NCBI GenBank assembly: GCA_038227995.1
Contig: JBBRPP010000007.1
Span: forward strand, 1-64,000
Direction of reading: 5' to 3'
DNA from: WLMZ01 sp038227995
Lineage (GTDB): Bacteria > Actinomycetota > Acidimicrobiia > Acidimicrobiales > Ilumatobacteraceae
DNA length: 64,000 bases
Below are positions 1-8,962 of the stretch, piece by piece (the first letter of the stretch is position 1; each line of letters opens with the position of its first letter). The position numbers were made by a program, and so were the translations under genes. The notes under the pieces were generated by a model. The model worked only from the letters and a program-made list of their open reading frames with translations, was not told the origin of the DNA and did not search any database.

Positions 1-166
1 CGCCACCAGCCAAGTCGTCGACACCATGGAACAACTCACCGACGCCAGCCGCCAAGTCTCCGCCACCGCCCAACAAATCGCCGCCGCCGCCGGCAACCTC
101 GCCGACCTCGCCGGCAACCTCGAACTCACCGCCTCCAACACAGCCACCGCGGGGCGTGTCTCCTGA
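1..166 (+). CDS. Methyl-accepting chemotaxis protein, C-terminal end (partial)
   Basis: Only the last 54 codons are in the window, read from base 2 to a TGA at 164-166. The peptide is rich in Ala, Gln, Ser and Thr with heptad-like spacing (for example TMEQLTDASRQVSATAQQIA), as in the C-terminal helix of a chemoreceptor signalling hairpin. The stop shares its last base with the ATG of the following cheW, so it belongs to the same operon. The receptor would be the input of the chemosensory pathway encoded downstream; its sensor and membrane part lie outside the window. Family assignment rests on composition and context. Confidence 0.75.
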   Translation, partial: ATSQVVDTMEQLTDASRQVSATAQQIAAAAGNLADLAGNLELTASNTATAGRVS

Positions 167-618
167 TGTCGATGTCGGCATTGGTGTTCCCTGTCGGTCT
201 CGACCGATACGCGGCGGCTGCGGCGAACGTCCGCGAGGTCGTTTCCGGCCCACTGATCACCAAGCTGCCCACGGCGCCGGCCCCGCTGCTGGGTGTCTTC
301 AATCTTCGGGGTGAAGTCGTGCCCCTGTTCGACACGGCTGCGCTGCTCGGCCTCGGCCGCGTCGGTGACACCGCTGTCGGCGACGATGCCATCGTCATCG
401 TGATCACAACGGCAGCCGGGCCCGCCGGCCTGATCGTCTCTGCCATCCCGAAGGTCGCATTGCTGGGCGAACCCATCGGCACCACCGACCTTCGCTGCAC
501 CTTGGGCGCATTCGCCGTCGACGATGGCATCGCAGTCCTCGTCGATCTCGAATCGCTGCTCGACACCGGCGCGATCGGCGTCACCGCGGTCGACAACACT
601 GCGTCGGTCTCGCCGTGA
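166..618 (+). CDS. cheW: CheW-like coupling protein
   Basis: A 150-residue protein covering one CheW/SH3-like beta-barrel domain, including LLGVFNLRGEVVPLFD, the usual CheW segment around the NLRG turn. CheW proteins link the CheA kinase to the chemoreceptor tip. The ATG is fixed by its one-base overlap with the receptor stop, and the gene ends in a 4-base GTGA overlap with cheA. Because it directly follows the receptor gene it corresponds in position to wspB of Wsp systems; that assignment is inferred from gene order. Confidence 0.9.
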   Translation: MSMSALVFPVGLDRYAAAAANVREVVSGPLITKLPTAPAPLLGVFNLRGEVVPLFDTAALLGLGRVGDTAVGDDAIVIVITTAAGPAGLIVSAIPKVALLGEPIGTTDLRCTLGAFAVDDGIAVLVDLESLLDTGAIGVTAVDNTASVSP

Positions 619-2837
619 GCGCACGCGGCCTGAAGAACATCACCGAGCTCTTCTCGCAGGAGGCCGAGCAGCGGATGACGCGCCTCGGACAGCTCGTCAT
701 GGATCTGGAGCAGGCCGCTTCACCCGGCGCCGAACCGACGGATTCGACGACCGGCACGCTGCCCGAACTGATCGTCGAGATCTTCCGCGAGGTGCACACC
801 CTGAAAGGTGCCGCCGCCGTCGTCGGCTTCGAGGCCGTCGGGCAGTACGCCCATGCGGTCGAGGAGAAGCTCGGCCAACTCCGCGCCGGAACCGCCACGC
901 CGACGCCGGCCATCGTCGATGCGTTGCTGGCTGCGATCGACCGCCTCGGATCGATGATCTGGGAAGCCGTCGACGGGCACGAGACCAACGAGCTCGCCAG
1001 CCGAGAGGTGCTCGCCCAACTCGACGTGGCATTCACGCTGAGCGCCCCATTGCCAGCCGTTGCGGCGGAGCTGCCCAACCCCGAGCAGGTCGAGCAACTC
1101 GTCGAGCGACGGTTGCAGGCTGCCGCGGTTCCCGAAGCAGCTGTACCCGAAGTCGCTGCTGCACCTGCCGCATCGGCCGCACCGGCCGCCCAACCTGCAC
1201 CGGCACGCCTCGCACGTAGCGCGCACGCTCGCGAGTCGGGCAGCACCGTCATGGTCCCGATCGAACGACTGGACGAGTTGGTGCGGATGGTCGGTGAGGC
1301 AGCAGCCGCACACCTCCGCGTCGGGCGCGTGTTGATGGAACGACTGGGAACCGAGCCGTCGACCCTGCCGGAGTTCAGCGAGCTGTCGAGAGTCCTGAAC
1401 GGGCTTCAGGAACGGGCGATGCGGACGCGCATGGTGCCCGTGTCGACCATCACTGATCAGCTCCAGCGGGCGGCGCGCGATGCCGCTCGGACACTGGGCA
1501 AAGACGTTCGCTGGGAGGTGCGCGGCGAGAGCACCGAACTGGATCGCGGCGTTCTGCACCAGATGTCGGACGCGTTGCTGCACCTCGTCCGCAACGCCGT
1601 CGATCACGGCGTCGACAGCCCGGCAGAGCGCATTGCTGCCGGCAAGCCGCCACAGGCGACCGTTCGCCTGCACGCGATGCAGCTCGGCTCCGAGGTCATC
1701 ATCACGGTCAGCGACGACGGTGCGGGCATCGACCTCATTCGCATCCGCGATCACGCCGCCCGAATGGGCATCGACGCCACCAACTTGAGCGACGACGAAG
1801 CGCTGCAGCTGATCTTCCGGTCGGGCTTCTCGACCGCCAGGTTCGTGTCCGACATCTCCGGTCGCGGCGTCGGTCTGGACGCCGTCCGAGCCAGCGCCGA
1901 GAGCGCACGAGGACGGGTGGAGGTGCGGTCCGAACCCGGCAGCTGTACCGAGTTCCGGCTCATCGTTCCGATCACGCTCGCTGTCCTGCGCTGTCTCCTG
2001 GTCGAAGCCGCCGGTCAACGGTTCGCTCTCCCGCTTCACCGCGTCGCACTCGCCCAGAACGAGGCCTCGTCGACGATGCTCCACGCAGAGGGTCGCTGTG
2101 TCATCCAACTCGACGGTCGCCCGGTGCCCGTTTCCGATCTCGCCGACGTCCTCGACATGCCGGTCCACCGGACGGGCTCTGGCACGTTGGTCGTCGTCAA
2201 CGGCACGCTCGGTCGTCATGCCTTCGTGGTCGATGAGCTCGTCGGTCAACGAGACGTGGTCGTGAAGGGGCTCAGCCCGCTCGTGCCCCGCCTCGAGCTG
2301 ATCGCCGGCGCCAGTGTCGAGCCAGACGGCTCGATCCTGCTCGTCCTCGATCCGCCGGGGCTGATCGACCGCGCCCGCCGCGACACACGCCGCAGCGTTC
2401 GCGTGACCGGCAGCGGCCTGACGGGCGACGATGCCGCTCCTGGCAACGAACCCCGACGGCGAACCGGCCGGTTGCTGGTGGTCGACGACGCGTTGACCGT
2501 CCGCGAATTGCAGCGGTCGATCCTGGAACGCGCCGGCTTCGACGTACGGGTTGCCGGCGATGGCATCGAGGCGCTGGCCCTCCTCGACATCGAGCCGGCC
2601 GATCTCGTCCTCACCGATGTCGAGATGCCACGCATGGACGGCTTCACGCTGACCGAGACGATTCGCAGCCGGCCGGAACTCAGCAACATCGCGATCCTGA
2701 TCCTCACCTCGCTCGCCAGCGATGACGACCGTCGCCGCGGCATGGAAGCCGGCGCCGACGGCTACATCGTCAAGAGCTCGTTCGACGAGCAGAGCCTGCT
2801 CGCCGCAGTCGACCGGCTGGTCGGGATGCCGGTGTGA
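615..2837 (+). CDS. cheA: Hybrid chemotaxis histidine kinase CheA with C-terminal receiver (WspE-like)
   Basis: A 740-residue histidine kinase. The N-terminal Hpt domain carries the phosphoryl histidine H61 in REVHTLKGAAAVVGF. An Ala/Pro-rich linker (about 155-210) is followed by the dimerisation helices (213-285), an HATPase domain (286-455; HLVRNAVDHG with N327, SDDGAGID, and a GRGVGLD lid motif), a CheW-like domain (457-592) and a CheY-like receiver (618-737) with acid pocket D624/D625, phospho-acceptor D668, T698 and K720. There is no separate P2 domain between Hpt and dimerisation. A receiver fused to CheA is the arrangement of WspE and FrzE, not of E. coli CheA. The GTG start overlaps the cheW stop by 4 bases and the end overlaps cheB in the same way. 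Confidence 0.95.
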   Translation: MSARGLKNITELFSQEAEQRMTRLGQLVMDLEQAASPGAEPTDSTTGTLPELIVEIFREVHTLKGAAAVVGFEAVGQYAHAVEEKLGQLRAGTATPTPAIVDALLAAIDRLGSMIWEAVDGHETNELASREVLAQLDVAFTLSAPLPAVAAELPNPEQVEQLVERRLQAAAVPEAAVPEVAAAPAASAAPAAQPAPARLARSAHARESGSTVMVPIERLDELVRMVGEAAAAHLRVGRVLMERLGTEPSTLPEFSELSRVLNGLQERAMRTRMVPVSTITDQLQRAARDAARTLGKDVRWEVRGESTELDRGVLHQMSDALLHLVRNAVDHGVDSPAERIAAGKPPQATVRLHAMQLGSEVIITVSDDGAGIDLIRIRDHAARMGIDATNLSDDEALQLIFRSGFSTARFVSDISGRGVGLDAVRASAESARGRVEVRSEPGSCTEFRLIVPITLAVLRCLLVEAAGQRFALPLHRVALAQNEASSTMLHAEGRCVIQLDGRPVPVSDLADVLDMPVHRTGSGTLVVVNGTLGRHAFVVDELVGQRDVVVKGLSPLVPRLELIAGASVEPDGSILLVLDPPGLIDRARRDTRRSVRVTGSGLTGDDAAPGNEPRRRTGRLLVVDDALTVRELQRSILERAGFDVRVAGDGIEALALLDIEPADLVLTDVEMPRMDGFTLTETIRSRPELSNIAILILTSLASDDDRRRGMEAGADGYIVKSSFDEQSLLAAVDRLVGMPV

Positions 2838-3931
2838 CCGCGCTGAGCAGCGGCAGCGGCCGCAGCAACGCGCCGATCCGGGTGGTCGTGGTCGAGGACT
2901 CGGTCGTGCAACGAACGCACCTCGTCGGCGTGCTCGAAGCGGACGGCGACATCACCGTGGTCGGACAGGCCGCAACAGCGGTGGAGGCAATCGGACTCGT
3001 CGCCAACCTGCGACCCGATGTCGTCACGCTCGACCTCCAGATCCCCGACGGCGGCGGACAGTACGCGCTCGAGCAGATCATGGCGAACACGCCAACACCC
3101 GTTCTCGTGCTGTCGGCAAGCGTCCACAGCGACACGTCGGCTCCGGCCGTCGACGCGCTCGTCGGCGGCGCGCTGCTGGCGTTGCCGAAACCGATGTCGT
3201 GGACACCGGAATTGGAGAAGGACCTGCGCCGCCACGTCCGGATGATCCGCAACGTGCCGGTGATCCGCCACCTCCGAGGCCGTGTTCGCCCCCTGGCACG
3301 GACCGTCGCAGCCGGCAAGATCGACTCACCGCTTCCGCGCACGTCGGGTCAGTCCATCTCGTGCATCGTCGCAATCGCCGCTTCGACCGGTGGGCCACCC
3401 GCGTTGGCGAAGGTCCTCAGCGGGCTCGGCGCGGTCACGGCTCCGATCCTGATCGTTCAACACATCCATGCCGAGTTCGTCCAAGGTCTCATCGACTGGA
3501 TGACACGCATCTCGCCGTTGCCCGTCGTGCTCGCCAGAAGCGGCGAGCCGCTGCGCGCCGGCTGCGTGCACATCGGCCCCGGCGGTCGCCATCTCCGGGT
3601 CAGCAGTCAGCTCACGGTCGAACTCGTCGAACGACCGCTCACGGTCCATCGTCCGTCTGCGGATCAGCTGTTCGAATCGGTCGCCGACGCGTGCGGCGAA
3701 CACGGTGTCGGAGTGCTGCTCACGGGGATGGGCGACGACGGCGCCGCGGGCTTGGCTTCGATGCACCGGCGCGGCGCACACACCATCGTCCAGGATGAAG
3801 CAACCAGCGCGGTCTACGGCATGCCCCGCGCCGCAAAGCGGCTGGGAGTGGTCGATCAACAACTGCCATTGCCTTCGATCGCCGACGCCATCGTGCGTGC
3901 CGCGCAACGACGTTCGGCAGGAGTGTCGTGA
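2834..3931 (+). CDS. cheB: Chemotaxis protein-glutamate methylesterase CheB (WspF-like)
   Basis: A 365-residue two-domain methylesterase. The N-terminal receiver has VVVEDS at 18-23 and phospho-acceptor D67 in VVTLDLQIPDGGG. The C-terminal CheB domain carries the expected Ser-His-Asp triad: S184 in IAASTGGPPAL, H210 in IVQHIHAEF and D302 in LLTGMGDDGAAGL. CheB removes methyl groups from receptor glutamates, opposing CheR. Its GTG start overlaps the cheA stop and its stop overlaps cheR, both as GTGA, so expression is translationally coupled. In Wsp systems the homologue WspF resets the pathway. Confidence 0.95.
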   Translation: MTALSSGSGRSNAPIRVVVVEDSVVQRTHLVGVLEADGDITVVGQAATAVEAIGLVANLRPDVVTLDLQIPDGGGQYALEQIMANTPTPVLVLSASVHSDTSAPAVDALVGGALLALPKPMSWTPELEKDLRRHVRMIRNVPVIRHLRGRVRPLARTVAAGKIDSPLPRTSGQSISCIVAIAASTGGPPALAKVLSGLGAVTAPILIVQHIHAEFVQGLIDWMTRISPLPVVLARSGEPLRAGCVHIGPGGRHLRVSSQLTVELVERPLTVHRPSADQLFESVADACGEHGVGVLLTGMGDDGAAGLASMHRRGAHTIVQDEATSAVYGMPRAAKRLGVVDQQLPLPSIADAIVRAAQRRSAGVS

Positions 3932-5226
3932 ACGCGGAAGACGAACTCGTGCGCCAGGCGGCGCGGCTGCTGGAGACGCGCATCGGGCTGCGTCCTGATC
4001 CGTCGTTCCGGCCGCGGCTGGGGCGAGCACTCCGCGATCTGGCCGTGGCCCGCGGGACCGATGCCGAACGGTTGGCGACTTCTCTCGGCGCCGACCCTGC
4101 CGTCCTCGACGACCTCACCAATCGGGTCACGGTCCAAGAGACAGCCTTCTTCCGCCATCCGGAACAGTTCGATGCATTGACGCAGCTGGCCGCCGAGATC
4201 GACGCGCCCCTGAACGTCTGGAGCGCAGCATGCGCGAACGGCCAGGAGGCGTACAGCCTGGCCATGATCGTCGATGAGCACCATCGTTCGGGCTCGGTGC
4301 TGGCCACCGACATCAGCGCAGAGGCTCTTCGTCGCACAACGCGCGGCCGCTACAGCGAGCGCGAACTGCACGGCGTCTCCGACGCGCGCCGACGCCGGTT
4401 CTTCTCCAACGAACGTGGCGAATGGCAGGTCGGTCAGACCCTCCGCGACATCGTCACCATCCGCCGCCACAACCTGCTCGAAGATATTCCCGCTGAGGTT
4501 GCCAATTGCCAGTTCGTGTTGTGCCGCAACATCTTGATCTACCTCAGCCCGGATCACGCCGAGCGGCTGCTCGGGCGACTTGCGGATGCGATGCAGCCGA
4601 ACGCGCTCCTGTTCATCGGCGGCGCCGAGACGCTGTGGCACATGACCGATCGCTTCGAATCGGTGCAGATCGGATCGTGCTACGCCTTCCGACGCGCAGG
4701 CGAAAAGCGCACGAAATCCGCTGGCCCGGCTCGACCATCGATCCAACGGCCGTCGATCGCTGCGGGTGCCGCGCGAGCGGTCACGTCGAAAGCCTCGACG
4801 ACCAAAACGCCCGCGGCGAAATCCGTCGTGACGACAGGCCGCGGGTCGGCCACGCTCCGACCGTCGATTGATGACGTTGCCCGGCAGCAACAGCTGCTGG
4901 GTCTGCAGTTGCTCGACCGCAACGATCCAGAGGCTGCAGCAGTGGCGTTTCGGCAATGGGCATATGCGTCCCCCGATGACCCCACCGCCCACTTCTCCCT
5001 GGGATCAGCGCTCGACGTCGCCGGTCATGTCGACATGGCCCGCCGTGCCTACCGGGCCGCTTTGGCCGCGCTCGATCGCACACCGGCCGACCAACTCGAC
5101 CGGGTGTTGCACGGCTACGACGCGCCGACCCTGCGTCAGCTCCTCGTCGAACGATCGACAGGTGTTGCCCCCTCAGCGCCGTCAGCGACGACGACACACA
5201 CCGAAGGAACGATGGTGCCCCGATGA
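3928..5226 (+). CDS. cheR: Chemotaxis methyltransferase CheR with C-terminal TPR extension (WspC-like)
   Basis: A 432-residue S-adenosylmethionine-dependent receptor methyltransferase. It has the N-terminal CheR helices, TVQETAFFRHPEQF (69-82, the usual NETxFFR segment), the SAM-binding motif WSAACANGQEAYSLAM (98-113), and CRNILIYL in the catalytic half. After about residue 230 comes a low-complexity linker rich in Ala, Thr and Lys, then about two TPR-like helical repeats (roughly 315-400; PTAHFSLGSALDVAG and RRAYRAALAAL). A TPR tail is typical of WspC and FrzF rather than E. coli CheR. The GTG start overlaps the cheB stop and the end overlaps the second cheW. Confidence 0.93.
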   Translation: MNAEDELVRQAARLLETRIGLRPDPSFRPRLGRALRDLAVARGTDAERLATSLGADPAVLDDLTNRVTVQETAFFRHPEQFDALTQLAAEIDAPLNVWSAACANGQEAYSLAMIVDEHHRSGSVLATDISAEALRRTTRGRYSERELHGVSDARRRRFFSNERGEWQVGQTLRDIVTIRRHNLLEDIPAEVANCQFVLCRNILIYLSPDHAERLLGRLADAMQPNALLFIGGAETLWHMTDRFESVQIGSCYAFRRAGEKRTKSAGPARPSIQRPSIAAGAARAVTSKASTTKTPAAKSVVTTGRGSATLRPSIDDVARQQQLLGLQLLDRNDPEAAAVAFRQWAYASPDDPTAHFSLGSALDVAGHVDMARRAYRAALAALDRTPADQLDRVLHGYDAPTLRQLLVERSTGVAPSAPSATTTHTEGTMVPR

Positions 5227-5603
5227 AGACGATGGTTTGTTTCCGAACGGAAGACGGCAGCTTCGCGCTGCCCGTCGAGAACACGTTGGCCGTCCGCAAG
5301 CTGGATGGTCTGATCCGCCTTCCCACTCCACGCGCCGACGTCATCGGGGTGATCGCCGGGGATCCACCGCTCAGCGTCCTTGCACCACTGGGTGCCGGCG
5401 GTGAACATCTGCTCGTCGTCTGCTCCGGCGACGTTCGCTTCGGCCTGCACGTTTCGGAGGTGATCGGCGTGCGTCGCTTCGATGACAGCCAGATCGGGCC
5501 GCCACCGCGTGGGCAGGAGTCCGGATGCATTTCCGGCACGCTCACCGGTCTCGACGAGTTGATGCTGATCGCGGATCCCGCTGCACTGGCGGCACGGCTG
5601 TGA
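5223..5603 (+). CDS. cheW: Second CheW-like coupling protein (WspD-like)
   Basis: A 126-residue CheW-like domain protein. It opens with a typical first strand (MVCFRTEDGSFALPVENT) and ends with TGLDELMLIADPAAL, matching the C-terminal CheW strand and helix. The NLRG segment of the first CheW is replaced by VIGVIAGDPPLSVLAPLG, so it is the more divergent copy. It overlaps cheR (ATGA) and the GGDEF gene (GTGA) by 4 bases each. Two CheW proteins in one operon, one of them next to cheR, recall WspB and WspD. Confidence 0.85.
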   Translation: MKTMVCFRTEDGSFALPVENTLAVRKLDGLIRLPTPRADVIGVIAGDPPLSVLAPLGAGGEHLLVVCSGDVRFGLHVSEVIGVRRFDDSQIGPPPRGQESGCISGTLTGLDELMLIADPAALAARL

Positions 5604-6523
5604 GCGACGCACCCGACACCACACCGCGTGCCGGTCGCATCGTCGTCGCCGAAGACTCGCTCGTCGTGCGCGCCGTCGTCTGCGATCAGCTGGAAGACGA
5701 GGGCTACGAGGTCTACGAAGCGGCCGATGGCGAATCAGCACTCGCCGAATGTGCGCTCCGGATGCCCGACGCGATTCTTCTGGACATCGAGATGCCCGGG
5801 CTCGACGGCCACCAGGTGCTCGCCCGACTCAAGGCCGACGAATCGCTCAGCGACATCCCGGTGGTCTTCCTCACCGGTCGGACGTCGACCGCGGAGATGG
5901 TCGCAGGTCTCCGCGCCGGTGCTCACGACTACCTCAAGAAGCCGTTCGAGTCGGCCGAGCTGATCGCCCGGATCAGTGGAGCCGTCAGGATCAAGCGACT
6001 GCAGGACGAGCTCCGTCTGCGCAACGACGAGCTCGACCGGCTGAGCCGGATCGATCCACTGACTGCCATCTTCAACCGGCGCCACATCGACGAACAACTC
6101 GAGAAGCAGACGAGCAGCGCTCAGCGTCACGGCCAGCCGCTGACGGTCCTCATGATCGACGTCGACCACTTCAAGCTCGTCAACGACACCGAGGGTCATC
6201 CGGGTGGCGATGCGGTTCTCCGTGAGATCGCGTCGCGCCTCACCGGCGTCCTGCGCGCGGAGGATCTGCTCGGACGATGGGGTGGCGAGGAGTTCATCGT
6301 CGTCGCTCCACAGACGGACGACATCGGCGCCTCCTGTCTCGCCGAGCGAGCACGCCACGCGATCGCCGCCGCGCCGATCGCCATCCGCGACCACCTCGTG
6401 TCCGTGACCATCAGCGTCGGTTGTGCCTCGGGGTCGGACACCGGCCACGCGCTCGTCAAGCGAGCGGACGAGGCGCTGTACGTCGCCAAGGCCGACGGCC
6501 GCAATCGCGTCGCGATCGGCTGA
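5600..6523 (+). CDS. Response regulator with diguanylate cyclase (REC-GGDEF) output, WspR-like
   Basis: A 307-residue protein starting at the GTG at 5600, chosen because it overlaps the cheW stop by 4 bases like every other junction in the operon; an in-frame ATG at 5525 would lie inside cheW. The receiver (about 12-125) has E18/D19, phospho-acceptor D62 in AILLDIEMPG, T92 and K114. The GGDEF domain (about 150-305) has an intact GGEEF active site (228-232) and an RAED inhibitory I-site (219-222) exactly five residues before it. It should make cyclic-di-GMP when phosphorylated and be product-inhibited. This is the architecture and operon position of WspR; the phosphate donor is presumably the adjacent CheA. 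Confidence 0.93.
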   Translation: MSDAPDTTPRAGRIVVAEDSLVVRAVVCDQLEDEGYEVYEAADGESALAECALRMPDAILLDIEMPGLDGHQVLARLKADESLSDIPVVFLTGRTSTAEMVAGLRAGAHDYLKKPFESAELIARISGAVRIKRLQDELRLRNDELDRLSRIDPLTAIFNRRHIDEQLEKQTSSAQRHGQPLTVLMIDVDHFKLVNDTEGHPGGDAVLREIASRLTGVLRAEDLLGRWGGEEFIVVAPQTDDIGASCLAERARHAIAAAPIAIRDHLVSVTISVGCASGSDTGHALVKRADEALYVAKADGRNRVAIG

Positions 6524-6593
6524 ACCGGTCTCCGCAACAGCGACTCACCACATCCCACCGCAGCCGACGCAGACACCCAACGACGTCCGGAAA

Positions 6594-6609
6594 CCGCCGA
6601 ACCCGGCGG
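6594..6609 (+). terminator. Short GC hairpin after the chemosensory operon
   Basis: CCGCCG-AACC-CGGCGG is a perfect 6-base stem with a 4-base loop, about 70 bases after the GGDEF stop and before the decarboxylase start. No T-run follows, so it would be at best a weak or factor-assisted terminator. Confidence 0.3.
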
Positions 6610-6635
6610 CCACCGCACGAGTAGGTTCGGCCGCG

Positions 6636-8039
6636 ATGAACAACGACGCAGCCCTCCTCCGATCTGTGGCCGAGCGCGCCATCAACTACCGCACCGGACT
6701 CGCCGATCAACGGGTCACACCGTGGGCAACCCCGGCAGAGCTGCGCGCGGCGCTGGACGGGCCCACGCCTGAGTCACCGGCGGATCCCGCATCGGTCATC
6801 GACCGCATGGCCGATGCTGCCGAGGCCGGCGGCCTGATGGGCATGGGATCGGGGCGGTTCTTCGGATTCGTGATCGGCGGGGCCGTCCCCGCTGCTCTCG
6901 CCGCCGACTGGCTGGTGACGGCATGGGATCAGAACAGTGCGCTGTTCGCCCCGACGCCGGCGACAGCGATCATCGAGGAGATCGCCGGACGATGGATCGT
7001 CGACCTGCTCGGCCTTCCGGCCGAGTGCTCGTTCGCCTTCGTCACCGGTGGTCAGATGGCGAACACCACAGCGATCGCTGCCGCCCGCAACCACGTCCTC
7101 GCCGCTGTCGGTTGGGACGTCGAGGCCGACGGCCTCTGCGGCGCTCCACCCATCCGATTCGTCGTCAGCGACGAGGCCCACGCGACGATTCCGCGTGCAG
7201 CGCGGCTGCTCGGGCTCGGGGTTCGTTCGATCGAGCGAGCACCCGTCGATGCCAACGGCGCGATGAACCCGTCAGCTCTGGCCGAGCTGCTCGATCGCGA
7301 CCCCGATCGACCGACCATCGTCTGCGCTCAAGCCGGCAACATCAACACGGGCGCGCTCGACCCGATCGGCGAGTTGGCCGATGTCGCCCATGCTCGCGGA
7401 GCCTGGTTGCACGTCGACGGGGCGATCGGATTGTGGGCTGCCGCATCACTCTCGACCGTCCGCCTTCCCGGCCTCGACCGAGCGGACTCGTGGTCCACGG
7501 ACCCGCACAAGTGGCTCAACGTGCCGTATGACTGCGGGGTCGTGATCTGCCGTCATCCGGAATCGCACCGTGCGGCGATGACGGTGACCGCGTCGTACCT
7601 CGTTCAGTCCGCGCCGGGCGGGGATCGCGATCCGATCGATTGGAACCCGGAGTTCTCGCGGCGAGCCCGCGGCGTGCCGGTCTACGCGGCGGTCGCCTCG
7701 CTCGGTCGCGCCGGCATCGAGGAGATCGTCGAACGGTGCTGCGCTCACGCGCGCCGATTCGCAGAGCTGCTCGCCACCGAACCCGGCGTCGTCGTCCTCA
7801 ACGACGTTGTTCTGAACCAGGTCCTCGTCCGCTTCCTCGCTGCGTCAGGCGACGACGTCGACCACGACACACGCACCCGAGCGGTGATCGCACGCGTCCA
7901 GCAGGACGGTACGTGCTGGCTCGGCGGTTCGACGTGGCGAGGCATGGCCGTGATGCGAATCTCCGTGTCCGGCCACGCAACCACGGACGCCGACGTCACG
8001 GCTTCCGTGGCCTCGATCATCCAGGCTGCACGCGCCTGA
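6636..8039 (+). CDS. PLP-dependent group II decarboxylase-like protein
   Basis: A 467-residue fold-type I PLP enzyme of the aromatic-amino-acid/glutamate decarboxylase group. The PLP lysine is K292 in STDPHKWLNVPYDCG, the pyridine-nitrogen aspartate is D261 in WLHVDGAIG, and FVTGGQMANTTA (135-146) is the cofactor phosphate loop. Such enzymes decarboxylate aromatic or acidic amino acids, though some members are aldehyde synthases or lyases, so the substrate is open. The start is the first ATG with homologous-looking N-terminal sequence, about 110 bases after the GGDEF gene. It lies upstream of an SDR and an amino-acid dehydrogenase on the same strand and may belong to the same nitrogen catabolism. 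Confidence 0.85.
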   Translation: MNNDAALLRSVAERAINYRTGLADQRVTPWATPAELRAALDGPTPESPADPASVIDRMADAAEAGGLMGMGSGRFFGFVIGGAVPAALAADWLVTAWDQNSALFAPTPATAIIEEIAGRWIVDLLGLPAECSFAFVTGGQMANTTAIAAARNHVLAAVGWDVEADGLCGAPPIRFVVSDEAHATIPRAARLLGLGVRSIERAPVDANGAMNPSALAELLDRDPDRPTIVCAQAGNINTGALDPIGELADVAHARGAWLHVDGAIGLWAAASLSTVRLPGLDRADSWSTDPHKWLNVPYDCGVVICRHPESHRAAMTVTASYLVQSAPGGDRDPIDWNPEFSRRARGVPVYAAVASLGRAGIEEIVERCCAHARRFAELLATEPGVVVLNDVVLNQVLVRFLAASGDDVDHDTRTRAVIARVQQDGTCWLGGSTWRGMAVMRISVSGHATTDADVTASVASIIQAARA

Positions 8040-8055
8040 CCGGCCTGCGCAGACT

Positions 8056-8065
8056 TTGCATGCAA
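8056..8065 (+). promoter_or_regulatory. Palindrome TTGCATGCAA, candidate GntR operator
   Basis: A perfect 10-base palindrome 66 bases upstream of the SDR start. A 9/10 match (TCGCATGCAA) lies 25 bases before the DAO gene at 13228-13237, the first gene of the operon that encodes the FCD-type GntR regulator. The shared element suggests that this GntR controls both arms of the cluster; this is inference. Confidence 0.45.
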
Positions 8066-8131
8066 GTTGGCATGGTAATGTTTCGGCAGAACGCCGGATC
8101 GACCGGCCGTGTCGGGAAGCGAGCTGAACCG

Positions 8132-8902
8132 ATGGACAACCTCTTCGATCTGACCGGCAAGGTGGTGGTCATCACCGGTTCCGGACGCGGCCTTGGCAAG
8201 GCGATCGCACTCGGCCTGGGGCACGCGGGAGCGTCGGTGGTGGTGTGCTCGCGCACCCTGGCCGAAGCCGAGGCGACATCCGCGGAGATCGTTGCCAACG
8301 GCAGTCCCAGCCTGGCGGTACAGGTCGACACCGGCAATCGGCCGAGCTGCGAGCGGCTGATCGCCGCAACGGTCGAGCATTTCGGGCGGATCGACGTGAT
8401 GGTCAACAACGCCGGCATCGACATCATCGAGCCCGCCGAAGACGTCGCCGAAGACGCGTGGGACGAAGTGCTCAACATCAACCTCAAGGGCTACTTCAAC
8501 TGCTCGCAACTCGCGGCCCGGCAGATGATCGCTCAGGGCACCGGCGGATCGATCATCAACAACTCCTCGATCGCGGGCAAGGTCGGCATCGCCGGCCTGA
8601 GTGCGTATGCAGCAGCCAAGGGCGGCGTCGATCAGCTGACCAAGGTGCAAGCAGTCGAGTGGGCGCCGAAAGGCATTCGGGTCAACGCGTTCGCACCGGG
8701 CTACTTCGAGAACGTGATGAGTGGCGCAACCGACGAGCACCGCCGTCCCGAGAAGCGGTCACAGGTGCTCGCTTTCACCCCGATGGGCCGCCGCGGCCTT
8801 CCCGACGAATTGATCGGGCCCGTTGTCTTCTTCGCATCCGACGCGTCGAGCTATGTCACCGGTGCCGTTCTCTACGTCGACGGTGGCTACACGGCTCAAT
8901 AG
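8132..8902 (+). CDS. Short-chain dehydrogenase/reductase
   Basis: A 256-residue classical SDR. It has the NAD(P)-binding TGSGRGLG motif (15-22), VNNAG (91-95), and the catalytic residues S146, Y159 and K163 (SAYAAAKGG). The C-terminus VTGAVLYVDGGYTAQ is typical of the FabG-like branch. It oxidises or reduces a hydroxyl/keto group; the substrate cannot be told. The ATG at 8132 is preferred because the fold starts directly after it. The palindrome at 8056-8065 lies in its upstream region and an amino-acid dehydrogenase follows 60 bases downstream. Confidence 0.92.
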   Translation: MDNLFDLTGKVVVITGSGRGLGKAIALGLGHAGASVVVCSRTLAEAEATSAEIVANGSPSLAVQVDTGNRPSCERLIAATVEHFGRIDVMVNNAGIDIIEPAEDVAEDAWDEVLNINLKGYFNCSQLAARQMIAQGTGGSIINNSSIAGKVGIAGLSAYAAAKGGVDQLTKVQAVEWAPKGIRVNAFAPGYFENVMSGATDEHRRPEKRSQVLAFTPMGRRGLPDELIGPVVFFASDASSYVTGAVLYVDGGYTAQ

Positions 8903-8962
8903 CCACCGCCGGTCGCCTTCTCCCGCTCGATCACTCCCCTCGATCACTCGCAAGGACATTTC

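Noticed and set aside
720..2249. A 509-codon minus-strand frame opposite cheA
   Set aside because: No recognisable motifs; cheA is unmistakable on the plus strand.
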